From Paracoccus luteus (lineage in GTDB: Bacteria > Pseudomonadota > Alphaproteobacteria > Rhodobacterales > Rhodobacteraceae): DNA of 64,000 bases. The stretch covers positions 124,001-188,000 of the forward strand of contig NZ_SDEA01000004.1 in assembly GCF_004522155.1 (NCBI RefSeq), in the 5' to 3' direction. The notes under the pieces are model-generated. The model did no database searches, was not told the DNA's origin, and saw nothing but the letters and a program-made list of their open reading frames with translations. The position numbers were made by a program, and so were the translations under genes. Below, in pieces: positions 11,349 to 21,068 of the stretch. Each line of letters opens with the position of its first letter. Position 1 is the first letter of the stretch.

Positions 11349-12251
11349 ATGTCCCAACCCTCCGCGTCGCCCCGACAGGACATCGCCCGCGGCGGCCGCA
11401 TCGCCTTTCAGGGGGAACCCGGCGCGTATGGCCATCAGGCCTGCCGCCAAGCGCGCCCCGACATGGAGGCGATGCCCTGCCTCACCTTCGAGGACACGGT
11501 CGAGGCGTGCCGGTCCGGCGCCGCCGACCTCGCGATGCTGCCGGTCGAGAACTCGACCTATGGCCGGGTCGCCGACATCCACCACCTGCTGCCCGAATCC
11601 GGCCTGCACATCATCGGCGAGACGTTCGTGCGGGTCCACATCAGCCTGATGGGCCTGCCCGGCACCAAGGTCGCCGACATCACCGAGGCGATGAGCCACA
11701 CTGTCTTGCTGGGCCAGTGCCGCAACTTTCTGCGCGCCCATTCCATCCGCACCGTCACCGGTCCCGACACCGCCGGCAGCGCGATGATGGTGGCGCAGGC
11801 GGGGCTGCGGCATCGCGCCGCGCTGGCCAGCCCGCTGGCGGCGGAAATCTATGGGCTGGACCGGCTGGCCGACGAGATCGAGGACCGCCAGAACAACACC
11901 ACCCGCTTTCTGATCATGGCGCGCGACCCCGACACCGCACGCCGCCCGAACGCGGCCGGGCGGGCCGACATGATGACGACCTTCGTGTTCCGGGTCCGCA
12001 ACATCCCCGCCGCGCTTTACAAGGCGATGGGGGGGTTCGCCACCAACGGCGTCAACATGACCAAGCTGGAAAGCTATATGGTGAACGGCGTCTTCACCGC
12101 GACCCAGTTCTATGCGGACGTCGAAGGCCATCCCGACGATCCCGCGCTGGCCCGCGCGCTGGACGAGCTGCGCTATTTCACCAGCGCGCTGACGATCCTG
12201 GGGGTGTATCCGGCCGATCCGCTGCGGGCCGAACAGCGCCGGTCGGACTGA
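11349..12251 (+). CDS. pheA: Prephenate dehydratase
   Basis: A 300-residue monofunctional enzyme converting prephenate to phenylpyruvate in phenylalanine synthesis. The catalytic domain (about residues 17-200) begins RIAFQGEPGAYGHQA and includes VENSTYGRV and the hallmark NNTTRF. A C-terminal ACT domain (about 210-285) should give feedback control by phenylalanine; the usual ESRP motif appears here as LESYM, a form common in alphaproteobacteria. There is no chorismate mutase domain. It is divergent from cycM. The ATG at 11349 was chosen over the longer upstream frame, which lacks conservation. Confidence 0.93.
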   Translation: MSQPSASPRQDIARGGRIAFQGEPGAYGHQACRQARPDMEAMPCLTFEDTVEACRSGAADLAMLPVENSTYGRVADIHHLLPESGLHIIGETFVRVHISLMGLPGTKVADITEAMSHTVLLGQCRNFLRAHSIRTVTGPDTAGSAMMVAQAGLRHRAALASPLAAEIYGLDRLADEIEDRQNNTTRFLIMARDPDTARRPNAAGRADMMTTFVFRVRNIPAALYKAMGGFATNGVNMTKLESYMVNGVFTATQFYADVEGHPDDPALARALDELRYFTSALTILGVYPADPLRAEQRRSD

Positions 12252-12290
12252 ACTGCCGCCGCGGCGCGGATGCGCGAAGATGCGGGCGGA

Positions 12291-12752
12291 TCAGGCGGCG
12301 CGGCGCGCGGCCAGGTCCGTCACCAGCTCTCCGATGCGCTTGGCGAACTTGCGGTCCAGTTGCGCCTTGCCCAGCTTGGCGGTTTGCAGCATCAGCCGCG
12401 CGCGCATGTTCCGGGGCTTGGCCACCACCTCGAAGATCAGGCGCGACTTGCTGCGCGTCAGCCCGATCACCGACATGTCGATGGTCAGGTCCAGCGGCTC
12501 CGACTGTCCAAGGATCACGATCTTCTCCGGCCGGTCGAACTGCGTCACGTCCAGCCGCAGTTCCCGCCGCTTGCCGCGCAGGTCGAAAGCGACGTCCCAG
12601 GCGATCCTCGCGCCGGGTTCCTGGGCGGGGTCAAGACGCCGCACCTCGGCGCCGCGCCGGACCAGCACACGCTCGATCCGGTCGAAATCGGCGATGGCGG
12701 CGAACAGCTCCGCCGCCGGCAGATCGGTATCCTGTCGGGTCGAAAACTTCAT
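12291..12752 (-). CDS. SRPBCC-fold protein of unknown function
   Basis: A 153-residue small cytoplasmic protein resembling START/Bet v1-type SRPBCC ligand-binding proteins: the start MKFSTRQDTDLPAAELFAAI is the usual first strand and helix, and the hydrophobic-basic strands that follow fit the helix-grip fold. No catalytic residues can be named. It converges with pheA (39 bp between stops) and is divergent from the nucleotidase gene. Probably a polyketide cyclase/dehydrase-family protein; ligand unknown. Confidence 0.7.
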   Translation of the reverse strand: MKFSTRQDTDLPAAELFAAIADFDRIERVLVRRGAEVRRLDPAQEPGARIAWDVAFDLRGKRRELRLDVTQFDRPEKIVILGQSEPLDLTIDMSVIGLTRSKSRLIFEVVAKPRNMRARLMLQTAKLGKAQLDRKFAKRIGELVTDLAARRAA

Positions 12753-12900
12753 GGCGGTCCCGGGGCAGATCGATTGCGCGCGGTCTATCCGGCACAACGG
12801 GGCGTTGCAAGCAAGCCATAGGCGATTTCCCCCGCGCGGCCGCCGTCGCAGCCGGGGCTTGTGCGGTCGGCCGAAATCCGCTCAACCTTGAGGAGAGCGG

Positions 12901-14979
12901 TTGACCTGGCGAGGCATCATGGACGGAAGCAGCGCGAGGCCGGACCCGACCCGCGGGATCAGCCTTGCGTCCGGGGATGCCACGCCGAAGGCCGCCTTCG
13001 GGGCCGCCCCGCGCGTCCGGCTGCGGGTCATGGCCACGACCGACCTGCACATGCACATGCTGGGCTATGACTATCTGCGCGACGAGCCTGCGGCGGGTGT
13101 TGGCCTGCAGGGGCTGGCGCCGCTGATCCGGCGCAGCCGGGCCGAGGCGGGCGACTGCCTGCTGGTGGACAACGGCGATTTCCTGCAGGGCACGCCCCTG
13201 GGCGATTTCCTCGCCTCCCCCGCCGAGATGAGGCGCGGGCGGACGCACCCGGCGATCGCCGCGATGAATGCGCTGGGATATGATGCGGTCACGCTGGGCA
13301 ACCACGATTTCCATCATGGCGCCGACTTTCTGGTCCGCACGCTTGCGGGCGCCCGCTTCGGCGTCACCTGCGCCAACGTCCGCATCCGCGGCGCCCGCGG
13401 GCTGGTCGCGCCGGGGCTGATCCTGCATCGCAGCATCCGCGCCGACGACGGCGCGCACCACCCCGTCGCCATCGGCATCCTGGGGGTGACGCCGCCCGGC
13501 TCGCTGGCCGTGGACCAGGCGGTCGCGCGGCGGGTGGCCACGGAATGCATGGTCGCCGCCGCCGCACGCGAGGCGGCGCGCCTGCGCGCCGACGGGGCCG
13601 ACCTGGTCATCGCGCTGTGCCACAGCGGCATCCACAGCGGGACGGCGCTGCCGATGGCGGAGAACGCCGCCACCTCGGTCGCGGCCCTGCCCGACGTGGA
13701 CTGCGTCGTCGCGGGGCACACCCACATGGTGTTCCCCGGCCCCGGCTTTCCCGACGACCCGGCCATCGACGCCGCCCGCGGCACGCTGCATGGCAAGCCT
13801 GCGGTCATGGCGGGGTTCTGGGGGTCGCATCTGGGCATCATCGACCTGGAACTGGCGCGCAAAGACGGCCGCTGGCAGGTCGCGGATTTCCAGTCTCGCG
13901 CGGTCCCGGCCGCCCCCGCGCCGCCCCTTGCCGCGCCCGCGCCTGCTCAGCCCGTGGGCGCCCTGCCCCAGCCTGACCCCCACGCGCTGCCGGCCGCCAT
14001 GCTGCGCGGGGACGCGGCGGGGCAGATGCGCCGGCGTTCCCCCGGCGTCGCGCCGGGCGGTCCCGTCGCACCCAAGTGCCCCTCGGGCGACGTGATCGCC
14101 CCCATCCTCCGGGCGCATCAGCAGACCCTGCGGCGCTTTCGCCGCCGCATCGCGCATACGGAATCGGCGCTGCACAGCTATTTCTCGCTGCTGGGCGAGG
14201 ATCGCGCCCTGTCGCTGGTCGCGATGGCGCAGCGCTGGTATCTGCGCCACTCGCTGGGACGCGGCGGGCTGCCGATCCTGTCGGCGGCCGCGCCCTATCG
14301 CGCCGGGGGGCGTGGCGGGCCGCGCCATTACACCGACGTGCCGCCCGGCCCGCTGACCGCCCGCGACCTGGCAAGCGTGTATCATTTCCGCAACAGGCTG
14401 GTGGCCGTCCTTGTGACCGGCGCGCAGCTGGTCGAGTGGCTGGAACGATCGGCCAGCATCTTCCGCAGGCTGCGGCCGGGGACGGACGACCAGATGCTGA
14501 TCGACCCGGATTTCCCCAGCTATTACTTTGACGTCATCGACGGCATCAGCTGGCAGATCGACCTGACCCGGCCCGGCGCCTTCGACGCCGAAGGGCGGCC
14601 GCGTCCGGGCGGCGGCGGCCGGGTGCGCGACCTGCGCCGCGCGGGGCAGCCGGTCGCGCCCGGCGAACGGTTCGTGCTGGCCACCAACAGCTATCGCCTG
14701 TCGGGCTGCCCCGTGTTCCGCCCGCTGGCGCGCCACCTGCCGGTCACGCTGGACGACGGCGCGATGGTGCCGGACGTGCTGCACCGCTATGTCGCGGCGC
14801 GCCGCCGCATTGCCGTCGCCGACCGCACGGGCTGGAGCTTTGCGCCTGTCCCCGGCGCGACCGCGCTGTTCGACACCGCCCCCGAGGCGCTGGCCCACAT
14901 GCCCGCCCTGTCGCGCGCCCGGGTCGAGCCTGCGGGCGACGGTCCCGCGGGGTTCGCCCGGCTGCGCCTGCATTTCTGA
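12901..14979 (+). CDS. 2',3'-cyclic-nucleotide 2'-phosphodiesterase/3'-nucleotidase-like enzyme
   Basis: A protein of about 692 residues with an N-terminal calcineurin-like metallophosphatase domain and a C-terminal 5'-nucleotidase substrate domain. Metal-ligand motifs are TTDLHMHMLG (about residue 46), DNGDFLQGTPLGD, TLGNHDFHHG, a CHSGIHSG segment and AGHTHMVFPG. It should hydrolyse 2',3'-cyclic nucleotides and nucleoside monophosphates. Unlike CpdB it shows no signal peptide, so its location is unclear. A Pro/Ala-rich linker of about 60 residues (about 335-400) separates the two domains. The TTG at 12901 has AGGAG 5 bp upstream; the ATG at 12919 with a weaker GAGG is the alternative. Confidence 0.85.
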   Translation: MTWRGIMDGSSARPDPTRGISLASGDATPKAAFGAAPRVRLRVMATTDLHMHMLGYDYLRDEPAAGVGLQGLAPLIRRSRAEAGDCLLVDNGDFLQGTPLGDFLASPAEMRRGRTHPAIAAMNALGYDAVTLGNHDFHHGADFLVRTLAGARFGVTCANVRIRGARGLVAPGLILHRSIRADDGAHHPVAIGILGVTPPGSLAVDQAVARRVATECMVAAAAREAARLRADGADLVIALCHSGIHSGTALPMAENAATSVAALPDVDCVVAGHTHMVFPGPGFPDDPAIDAARGTLHGKPAVMAGFWGSHLGIIDLELARKDGRWQVADFQSRAVPAAPAPPLAAPAPAQPVGALPQPDPHALPAAMLRGDAAGQMRRRSPGVAPGGPVAPKCPSGDVIAPILRAHQQTLRRFRRRIAHTESALHSYFSLLGEDRALSLVAMAQRWYLRHSLGRGGLPILSAAAPYRAGGRGGPRHYTDVPPGPLTARDLASVYHFRNRLVAVLVTGAQLVEWLERSASIFRRLRPGTDDQMLIDPDFPSYYFDVIDGISWQIDLTRPGAFDAEGRPRPGGGGRVRDLRRAGQPVAPGERFVLATNSYRLSGCPVFRPLARHLPVTLDDGAMVPDVLHRYVAARRRIAVADRTGWSFAPVPGATALFDTAPEALAHMPALSRARVEPAGDGPAGFARLRLHF

Positions 14980-15025
14980 CGCCGCATCCCGCTTGCATCC
15001 GGGCGCCGGACCGCCTATCTGAACG

Positions 15026-15123
15026 GCGAGAGGTTGGCGCGGGCGAGCGCCTCGCCAACCCGGTCAGGTCCGGAAGGAAGCAGCCGTAACGAGCCCCGCT
15101 TGGGTCGTTGTCCAGCCTCTCAC
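15026..15123 (+). ncRNA. ffs: Signal recognition particle RNA (4.5S type)
   Basis: The conserved SRP core GGTCAGGTCCGGAAGGAAGC followed by AGCC is at about 15062-15085, and the ends GAGAGGTTGG (15028) and CCAGCCTCTC (to 15121) pair to close the long hairpin of bacterial small SRP RNA. It binds Ffh and helps target membrane proteins. It stands alone between the nucleotidase gene and ileS; the pyrimidine tract CTCTCCTTCC just after it may be the 3' end signal. Limits are estimated from the closing stem. Confidence 0.95.
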
Positions 15124-15299
15124 CCCCCCCCTCTCCTTCCTTTCAGCCTCGTCAGCCGCTTGCGGCGGCGCGGTGGGCTTTCTATAACCCCGGCGATGTT
15201 TTTCGCGGGCCGGATCATCCGAATTAGCCGCCCGGTGGCGTGAGGTTTCGCGCCGCCGGGATGTCGCCTGCCTGACCGCCAGCCAAGGATTCCGCCCCG

Positions 15300-18257
15300 A
15301 TGACAGCGCCCGACACGACCGCCGACGCGACCCGCACCGCAACCGTCCCCGATTATCGCCCGACGGTGTTCCTGCCCGAAACCGATTTCCCCATGCGGGC
15401 GGGCCTGCCGCAGCGCGAACCCGGCTGGCTGGCCCGCTGGGAACGGCTGGGCGTCTATGACCGCCTGCGCGCGCAGGCCGGGGGTCGCGCGCCCTTTGTC
15501 CTGCACGACGGCCCCCCTTATGCGAACGGGCACCTGCACATCGGGCACGCGCTGAACAAGGTGCTGAAGGACTTCATCGTGCGCAGCCAGCAGATGATGG
15601 GCCGCGACGCGCGTTATGTGCCCGGCTGGGACTGCCACGGCCTGCCGATCGAATGGAAGATCGAAGAGGAATACCGCAAGCGCGGCCAGGACAAGGACGC
15701 CGTCGACGTGGTCGAGTTCCGGCAGGAATGCCGCCGCTTTGCCCAGGGCTGGGTCGACATCCAGCGCGACGAGTTCAAGCGCCTGGGCATCACCGGCAAG
15801 TGGGACGACCCTTATCTGACGATGGATTACCACGCCGAGGCGGTGATCGCGGCCGAGTTCATGAAGCTGGTGATGAACGGCAGCCTGTATCAGGGCTCCA
15901 AGCCCGTGATGTGGTCGCCGGTGGAACAGACCGCCCTGGCCGAGGCCGAGGTCGAATATCACGACCACACCAGCCACATGATCTGGGTGCCGTTCGCCGT
16001 TGTGGCGCAGCACGACTTTGCGCCGCTGGACGGCTGCATCCGCGCCGACCTGCTGGGCGCGCGGGTGGTGATCTGGACGACGACGCCCTGGACCATCCCG
16101 CAGAACCGCGCCGTCGCCTTCGGGCCGGACATCGCCTATGGGCTTTATCAGGTCACCGGGGACAAGGCGGGCAGCTATCTGCTGGCCGACAATCTGGCGG
16201 CCGAGGTCTTCAAGGCGGCAAAGCTGGACACCGGGGACTGGCAGCGCCTGCGCGACGTGCCGGCGGGCGAACTGTCGTCGCTGGTGCTGGCCCACCCCTA
16301 TCGCGGGATCGAGGGCGGCGCCGGCGAATGGGATTACGACGTGCCGCTGCTGCCCGGCGACCATGTGACCGACGATGCGGGCACCGGCTTTGTCCACACC
16401 GCCCCCAGCCACGGCGACGACGACTATCAGCTGGCGCTGCGCCACGGTCTGCCGATGACCTATAACGTCATGCCCGACGGCAGCTATCGCGCCGACCTGC
16501 CGCTGTTCGGCAGTCAGGCGATCATCCAGCCGGACGGCAAGGAAGGCCCCGCCAACGTCAGCAACATCAAGGCACTGGCGGGGCAAGGCGCGCTGTTCGC
16601 CAAGGGCAAGCTGAAGCACAGCTATCCGCACAGCTGGCGGTCCAAGGCGCCGGTCATCTATCGCAACACGCCGCAATGGTTCGCGGCCATCGACAAGCCG
16701 CTGTCGGACGGCATGGGCCAGCATGGCGACACGATCCGGGCGCGGGCGCTGGAATCCATCGACCGGCTGGTGACGTGGACGCCCCGGACGGGGCGCAACC
16801 GCATTTTCTCGATGGTGGAAAACCGCCCCGACTGGGTGCTGTCGCGGCAGCGCGCCTGGGGCGTGCCGCTGACCTGCTTCACCCGGCGGGGGGCGCGGCC
16901 GGGTGACGCCGATTTCCTGCTGCGGGACGAGACGGCGAATGCCCGCATCCTCGCCGCGTTCGAGGAGGAAGGTGCAGACGTCTGGTATCGTTCGGGTTTC
17001 AAGGAACAGGTGCTGGACGGGGTGGTGAACCCCGACGATTATGACCAGGTGACGGACGTGCTGGACGTGTGGTTCGACAGCGGATCGACCCACGCCTTTG
17101 TGCTGCGCGACCGCGCCGACGGCAGCCCGGACGGCATCGCCGACCTGTATCTGGAAGGCACCGACCAGCATCGCGGCTGGTTCCAGTCCTCGCTGCTGCA
17201 GGCCTGCGCCACGCGGGGGCGCGCGCCCTATCGCGGCGTGCTGACCCACGGCTTCACCCTGGACGAAAAGGGCATGAAGATGTCCAAGTCGCTGGGCAAC
17301 ACCATCGTCCCCGCCGAGGTCATCGACCAATACGGCGCCGACATCCTGCGCCTGTGGGTGGCGCAGGCAGACTATACCGCTGACCAGCGCATCGGCCCCG
17401 AGATCCTGAAAGGCACCGCCGACAGCTATCGCCGGCTGCGCAACACCATGCGCTATATGCTGGGCGCGCTGGCCGGGTTTTCCGACGCCGAGCGGGTCGA
17501 GCCGGCCGCCATGCCGGAACTGGAACGGTGGGTGCTGCACCGGCTGGCCGAACTGGATGGGCGCGTCCGCGCGGGCTATGACGCCTATGATTTCCAGGGC
17601 GTGTTCCGGGCGCTGTTCGACTTTGCCACGGTCGATCTGTCGGCGTTCTATTTCGACATCCGCAAGGATGCGCTTTACTGCGATGCGGCCGACAGCCCCC
17701 GCCGCCGCGCCGCGCGCACGGTCATGGACGCGCTGTTTCGCCGCCTGACGACCTGGCTTGCGCCCATGCTGCCCTTCACGACCGAGGATCTGTGGCTGTC
17801 GCGCCATCCGTCCGACGACGACAGCGTGCATCTGCACGATTTCCCCGACACGCCCGAGGACTGGATCGACGAGGCGCTGGCGGCGAAATGGGACGCGGTG
17901 CGCCGCGTGCGCCGCGCCGTGACCGCCGCGCTTGAGGTCCGGCGGACGGACAAGACCATCGGCTCAAGCCTCGAGGCCGCGCCGGTCGTCCATATCGAGG
18001 ATGCGGCGACGCTGACGGCGCTGAAATCGGTCGATTTCGCCGATGTCATCATCACCAGCGCGGTGTCGCTGACCGCCGACCCCGCCCCGTCCGAGGCGTT
18101 CCGCCTGCCCGAGGTGCCCGGCATCGGCGTCGTCTTCGAGGAGGCGGCGGGCGAGAAATGCGAACGCTGCTGGAAGATCCTGCCCGACGTCGGCGACCAC
18201 GCGCATCCCGCGACCTGCGCGCGCTGCGACGCTGCGCTGACCTCGGCGGGGCTGTGA
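15300..18257 (+). CDS. ileS: Isoleucyl-tRNA synthetase
   Basis: A 985-residue class Ia aminoacyl-tRNA synthetase charging tRNA-Ile. It has the PYANGHLHIGHALNK signature (HIGH, about residues 72-86), GWDCHGLPIEWK, an editing domain (about 190-400), and KMSKSLGNT near residue 660. The C-terminus holds a zinc knuckle (CERCWK near 957, CARC near 976). The long N-terminal lead (about 45 residues before the Rossmann fold) is normal for the family. The ATG at 15300 fits; the ORF is intact. No T-box leader is visible in the 177 bp upstream. Confidence 0.97.
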   Translation: MTAPDTTADATRTATVPDYRPTVFLPETDFPMRAGLPQREPGWLARWERLGVYDRLRAQAGGRAPFVLHDGPPYANGHLHIGHALNKVLKDFIVRSQQMMGRDARYVPGWDCHGLPIEWKIEEEYRKRGQDKDAVDVVEFRQECRRFAQGWVDIQRDEFKRLGITGKWDDPYLTMDYHAEAVIAAEFMKLVMNGSLYQGSKPVMWSPVEQTALAEAEVEYHDHTSHMIWVPFAVVAQHDFAPLDGCIRADLLGARVVIWTTTPWTIPQNRAVAFGPDIAYGLYQVTGDKAGSYLLADNLAAEVFKAAKLDTGDWQRLRDVPAGELSSLVLAHPYRGIEGGAGEWDYDVPLLPGDHVTDDAGTGFVHTAPSHGDDDYQLALRHGLPMTYNVMPDGSYRADLPLFGSQAIIQPDGKEGPANVSNIKALAGQGALFAKGKLKHSYPHSWRSKAPVIYRNTPQWFAAIDKPLSDGMGQHGDTIRARALESIDRLVTWTPRTGRNRIFSMVENRPDWVLSRQRAWGVPLTCFTRRGARPGDADFLLRDETANARILAAFEEEGADVWYRSGFKEQVLDGVVNPDDYDQVTDVLDVWFDSGSTHAFVLRDRADGSPDGIADLYLEGTDQHRGWFQSSLLQACATRGRAPYRGVLTHGFTLDEKGMKMSKSLGNTIVPAEVIDQYGADILRLWVAQADYTADQRIGPEILKGTADSYRRLRNTMRYMLGALAGFSDAERVEPAAMPELERWVLHRLAELDGRVRAGYDAYDFQGVFRALFDFATVDLSAFYFDIRKDALYCDAADSPRRRAARTVMDALFRRLTTWLAPMLPFTTEDLWLSRHPSDDDSVHLHDFPDTPEDWIDEALAAKWDAVRRVRRAVTAALEVRRTDKTIGSSLEAAPVVHIEDAATLTALKSVDFADVIITSAVSLTADPAPSEAFRLPEVPGIGVVFEEAAGEKCERCWKILPDVGDHAHPATCARCDAALTSAGL

Positions 18258-18303
18258 CCGCGCGCCGGGGCGGCCGTCCCGGCGCCAATCAAAGGAGCGC
18301 AAG

Positions 18304-18663
18304 ATGCTTTCGACCGTGCTGATCGTCCTGACCCTGGGCCACGCCGACGGCCCGCATCTGGCGGTCACGCCAGCCGACGACGCCGCCGCCTGCGCGGCCA
18401 AGGCGGGGGCGGTGACGGCGGTGCTGGAACAGTCGGGATATCCGGTCGCGGCGGCCCGCTGCGTCGAGACGGACCAACGCTTCACGCCCTATCGCCACGG
18501 CGCGGGCGCCCCCGCCCCGGTCAACGCCTTTCGCGTGACCCTGCCCGCCGCGGGGGGCGCCAAGGCCGAGCCGCTGGCCGCGCTGTCGGACTGCACCGCC
18601 GCGCCCGACGCCGATCCGGCGGTTTTCTGCGCCCTGTCCGCTCAGGAACTGCTGGCGGACTGA
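18304..18663 (+). CDS. Small hypothetical protein
   Basis: A 119-residue protein with no family I recognise. It starts MLSTVLIVLTLGHADG, which may be a short signal or simply hydrophobic strand, and has four cysteines (at about residues 30, 51, 97 and 108), suggestive of disulfides if it is exported. It lies 46 bp after ileS on the same strand with a good AAGGAG upstream of the ATG, and its stop is 4 bp from the convergent folE2 stop. The codon use matches the neighbours, so a real gene is likely. Confidence 0.6.
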   Translation: MLSTVLIVLTLGHADGPHLAVTPADDAAACAAKAGAVTAVLEQSGYPVAAARCVETDQRFTPYRHGAGAPAPVNAFRVTLPAAGGAKAEPLAALSDCTAAPDADPAVFCALSAQELLAD

Positions 18664-18667
18664 CCGG

Positions 18668-19630
18668 TCAGGCCCGCAGCCCCGCAAAGGTCATCGGATC
18701 CAGGCTGACCTGCGCAAAGGTCGGCCCCTCGGTCAGCAGGCTGACGGCGTCGTGGGAATGCAGCGATTCCTGGTGGCTGGCCACGATGCGGAAATCGCCG
18801 ATGCGCGGATCGGCCAGCAACTGCTGGGCAAAGGCGCGCACGGCATCCTCGACAAAGATCGGGTTCGCCGCGTTCAGTTCGGCGAACGCCTGCTCATCCT
18901 CGCGCTTGACCATCACCTGCGTCTCGGTCGCCACGGCACGGCGGCACAGCGCGACCATATCCTCGAACCACAGCTTGTCTTCGCCCTGCATCACGACGGA
19001 AATGCGCGCGATCGACCGCTGCGAATGCGGCGTCGCCAGCTGGGCGCGGCTTTCGCGGGCATGTTCGGACAGTTCCAGCGAACAGGGGCAGGTCGAGGAA
19101 TAGACATAGTCGAAATGCAGGATCCGCTGGCGCTGCCCGGCCTGGTCCACCAACTCCATCGCGATGTCGTAATACTGCCAGCCGGACAGACCGGACCGCA
19201 GCGAATCGACCCGCATCGGATAGGACAGCCGCATCTGGATGCGGGCGTCGAAGGCGTCCAGATGCTCCTTGTAGTCGTGGACCGCCGCCGCCAGCACCCC
19301 CAGCGAGAACTGCTTTTCGGCATGGGCATAGAACGACCGCATGATCCGCGACATGTTGATGCCCTTGCGGTCGGCGTCCAGGCTGACCGTGCCGGTCACG
19401 CTGGTTTCCAGCACGATCTCTCCGCCGTCCTTGGTGTGATAGCGGATCGGCAGGCGAAAGTTGGAAATGCCGACGTGCTGGATCGCGGTGCGGGCGCCGA
19501 CGATCAGGCTGGCCGGGCCGTTCTGCAGGTCGGGCAGGCTGGCCTTGTATTGCTCCGAGACGGTGAAATCCGCCGGATAGCTGCGGCTCAGCGCCGGATA
19601 GACCGGGGTCAGCGGGCGGTTCTGGGTCAT
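18668..19630 (-). CDS. folE2: GTP cyclohydrolase FolE2 (type IB)
   Basis: A 320-residue enzyme converting GTP to dihydroneopterin triphosphate, the first step of folate (and queuosine precursor) synthesis. Diagnostic features are VGISNFRLPI, the STCPCS motif holding the metal-binding cysteine (about residue 161), and the SQRSIARISV segment. FolE2 does not strictly need zinc, unlike FolE. It is probably the only GTP cyclohydrolase needed here, but that cannot be judged from this window. Monocistronic in appearance. Confidence 0.93.
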   Translation of the reverse strand: MTQNRPLTPVYPALSRSYPADFTVSEQYKASLPDLQNGPASLIVGARTAIQHVGISNFRLPIRYHTKDGGEIVLETSVTGTVSLDADRKGINMSRIMRSFYAHAEKQFSLGVLAAAVHDYKEHLDAFDARIQMRLSYPMRVDSLRSGLSGWQYYDIAMELVDQAGQRQRILHFDYVYSSTCPCSLELSEHARESRAQLATPHSQRSIARISVVMQGEDKLWFEDMVALCRRAVATETQVMVKREDEQAFAELNAANPIFVEDAVRAFAQQLLADPRIGDFRIVASHQESLHSHDAVSLLTEGPTFAQVSLDPMTFAGLRA

Positions 19631-19714
19631 GGGCGCGTCCTGTCGTCCGGCCGGGCCGCCATCCGGCCCCGCCGCAATATGGGGCCTGCGGCCGCCGGGG
19701 GAAAGGGTGCGGCC

Positions 19715-20896
19715 TCAGCCGCCCAGGGCCTGGCGCAGATCGGCGATCAGGTCGTCGGGATGTTCCAGCCCCACCGACAGCCGCACCAGCCCCGGCGTGA
19801 TCCCCAGCGCCGCCTGATCCTCGGGCGACAGCCGCTGGTGGGTGGTCGTGGCCGGGTGCGTCGCGATGGATTTCGCGTCGCCCAGGTTGTTCGAGATCGA
19901 GATCAGCCCCAGCCGGTCCAGCGCCTCGAAGGCCGCCTGTTTGGACCCGAGGTCAAAGGCGATCATCGTGCCGCCCGTGCCCATCTGCGTCACGGCCAGC
20001 GCGTGCTGCGGATGATCGGCGCGGCCGGGATAGATGACGCGGACGCCGGTGTCGGCCAGCGCATCGGCGACCAGCGCCGCGCTGTCGCACATCGCGCGGA
20101 CGCGCAGGTCCATGCTGGCCAGCCCGTTCAGCATGATCCACGCGTTGAAGGGGCTGATCGCCCCGCCCGTGTGTTTGAGGTAAGGCTCGGCCACCTCGCG
20201 CACGAACTGGCGGGTGCCGCAGATGATCCCGCCCAGACAGCGGCCGCCGCCGTCCACGTGCTTGGTCGTCGAATAGATGACCACGTCCGCGCCCTGTTCC
20301 ACCGCGCGGGAAAAAACCGGCGTCGCAAAGACGTTGTCCACCACGACCAGCGCCCCCGCCGTATGAGCGATGGCGCTGATCGCGGCGATGTCCATCACCT
20401 CGAGCGTCGGATTCGAGACCGATTCGAAGAACACCGCGCGCGTGCCCGGCGTGACCGCCGCCTGCCACTGGGCCGCGTCGGTGCCGTCCACCATCGCCAC
20501 CTCGACGCCAAAGCGTTTCAGGATGTCGAGGACATAGAGGCACGACCCGAACAGCTGCCGAGCGGCCACCACCCGGTCGCCGGGCCGCACCAGCGCCATC
20601 AGCGCGCCGTTGACGGCGGCCATGCCCGACGCGGTGGCGAATGCGTCCTCGGTCCCTTCCAGATCGGCCATCCGGTCCTCGAACATCCGGCTGGTCGGGT
20701 TGCCGTAGCGGGCATAGATGAACTCGTCCGGCCCGACCGACTTGAACCGCCCCTCGGCCTGGCCGGCGGTGTCATAGGCAAAGCCCTGTGTCAGGAACAG
20801 CGCCTCGGCCATCTCGCCATACTGGCTGCGGCGGATGCCGTGGTGGACAGCGCGGGTGCGGGGATGCGGCGTGCGGGTGTTCGGCGTGCGGGTCAT
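19715..20896 (-). CDS. metZ: O-succinylhomoserine sulfhydrylase
   Basis: A 393-residue PLP enzyme of the Cys/Met metabolism family, joining sulfide to O-succinylhomoserine to make homocysteine. Features: RYGNPTSRMFEDRMADLEG near residue 65, the aspartate region VVVDNVFATPVF, and the PLP lysine in YSTTKHVDGGGR (about 200-212). The start is the ATG at 20896; the extra upstream codons in frame are not conserved. It could also be read as cystathionine gamma-synthase, but the TQGFAYDTA segment fits MetZ better. It is divergent from the TerC gene. Confidence 0.88.
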   Translation of the reverse strand: MTRTPNTRTPHPRTRAVHHGIRRSQYGEMAEALFLTQGFAYDTAGQAEGRFKSVGPDEFIYARYGNPTSRMFEDRMADLEGTEDAFATASGMAAVNGALMALVRPGDRVVAARQLFGSCLYVLDILKRFGVEVAMVDGTDAAQWQAAVTPGTRAVFFESVSNPTLEVMDIAAISAIAHTAGALVVVDNVFATPVFSRAVEQGADVVIYSTTKHVDGGGRCLGGIICGTRQFVREVAEPYLKHTGGAISPFNAWIMLNGLASMDLRVRAMCDSAALVADALADTGVRVIYPGRADHPQHALAVTQMGTGGTMIAFDLGSKQAAFEALDRLGLISISNNLGDAKSIATHPATTTHQRLSPEDQAALGITPGLVRLSVGLEHPDDLIADLRQALGG

Positions 20897-21068
20897 GCCG
20901 ACCGGGTTACTGCCGCCGGGCGTGCAGCGCAACGCCCGCATGCATCGGCGCGCGCGTTACCCCCTTGAACATGCGCGCGGACGTTCCATCTAGGAAAAAA
21001 CCGGGCCCCTCTGGCGATCCGACAGGATCGTGATGTCGGTTGACATACGCCAACCAGTGGGGACAGGC

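Noticed and set aside
15124..15299. T-box leader upstream of ileS
   Set aside because: No conserved T-box sequence or terminator/antiterminator is visible, and T-boxes are rare in this bacterial group.
20897..21068. yybP-ykoY manganese riboswitch upstream of the TerC gene
   Set aside because: The conserved loops of that riboswitch are not recognisable. A TTGACA at about 21038 has no -10 at proper spacing.
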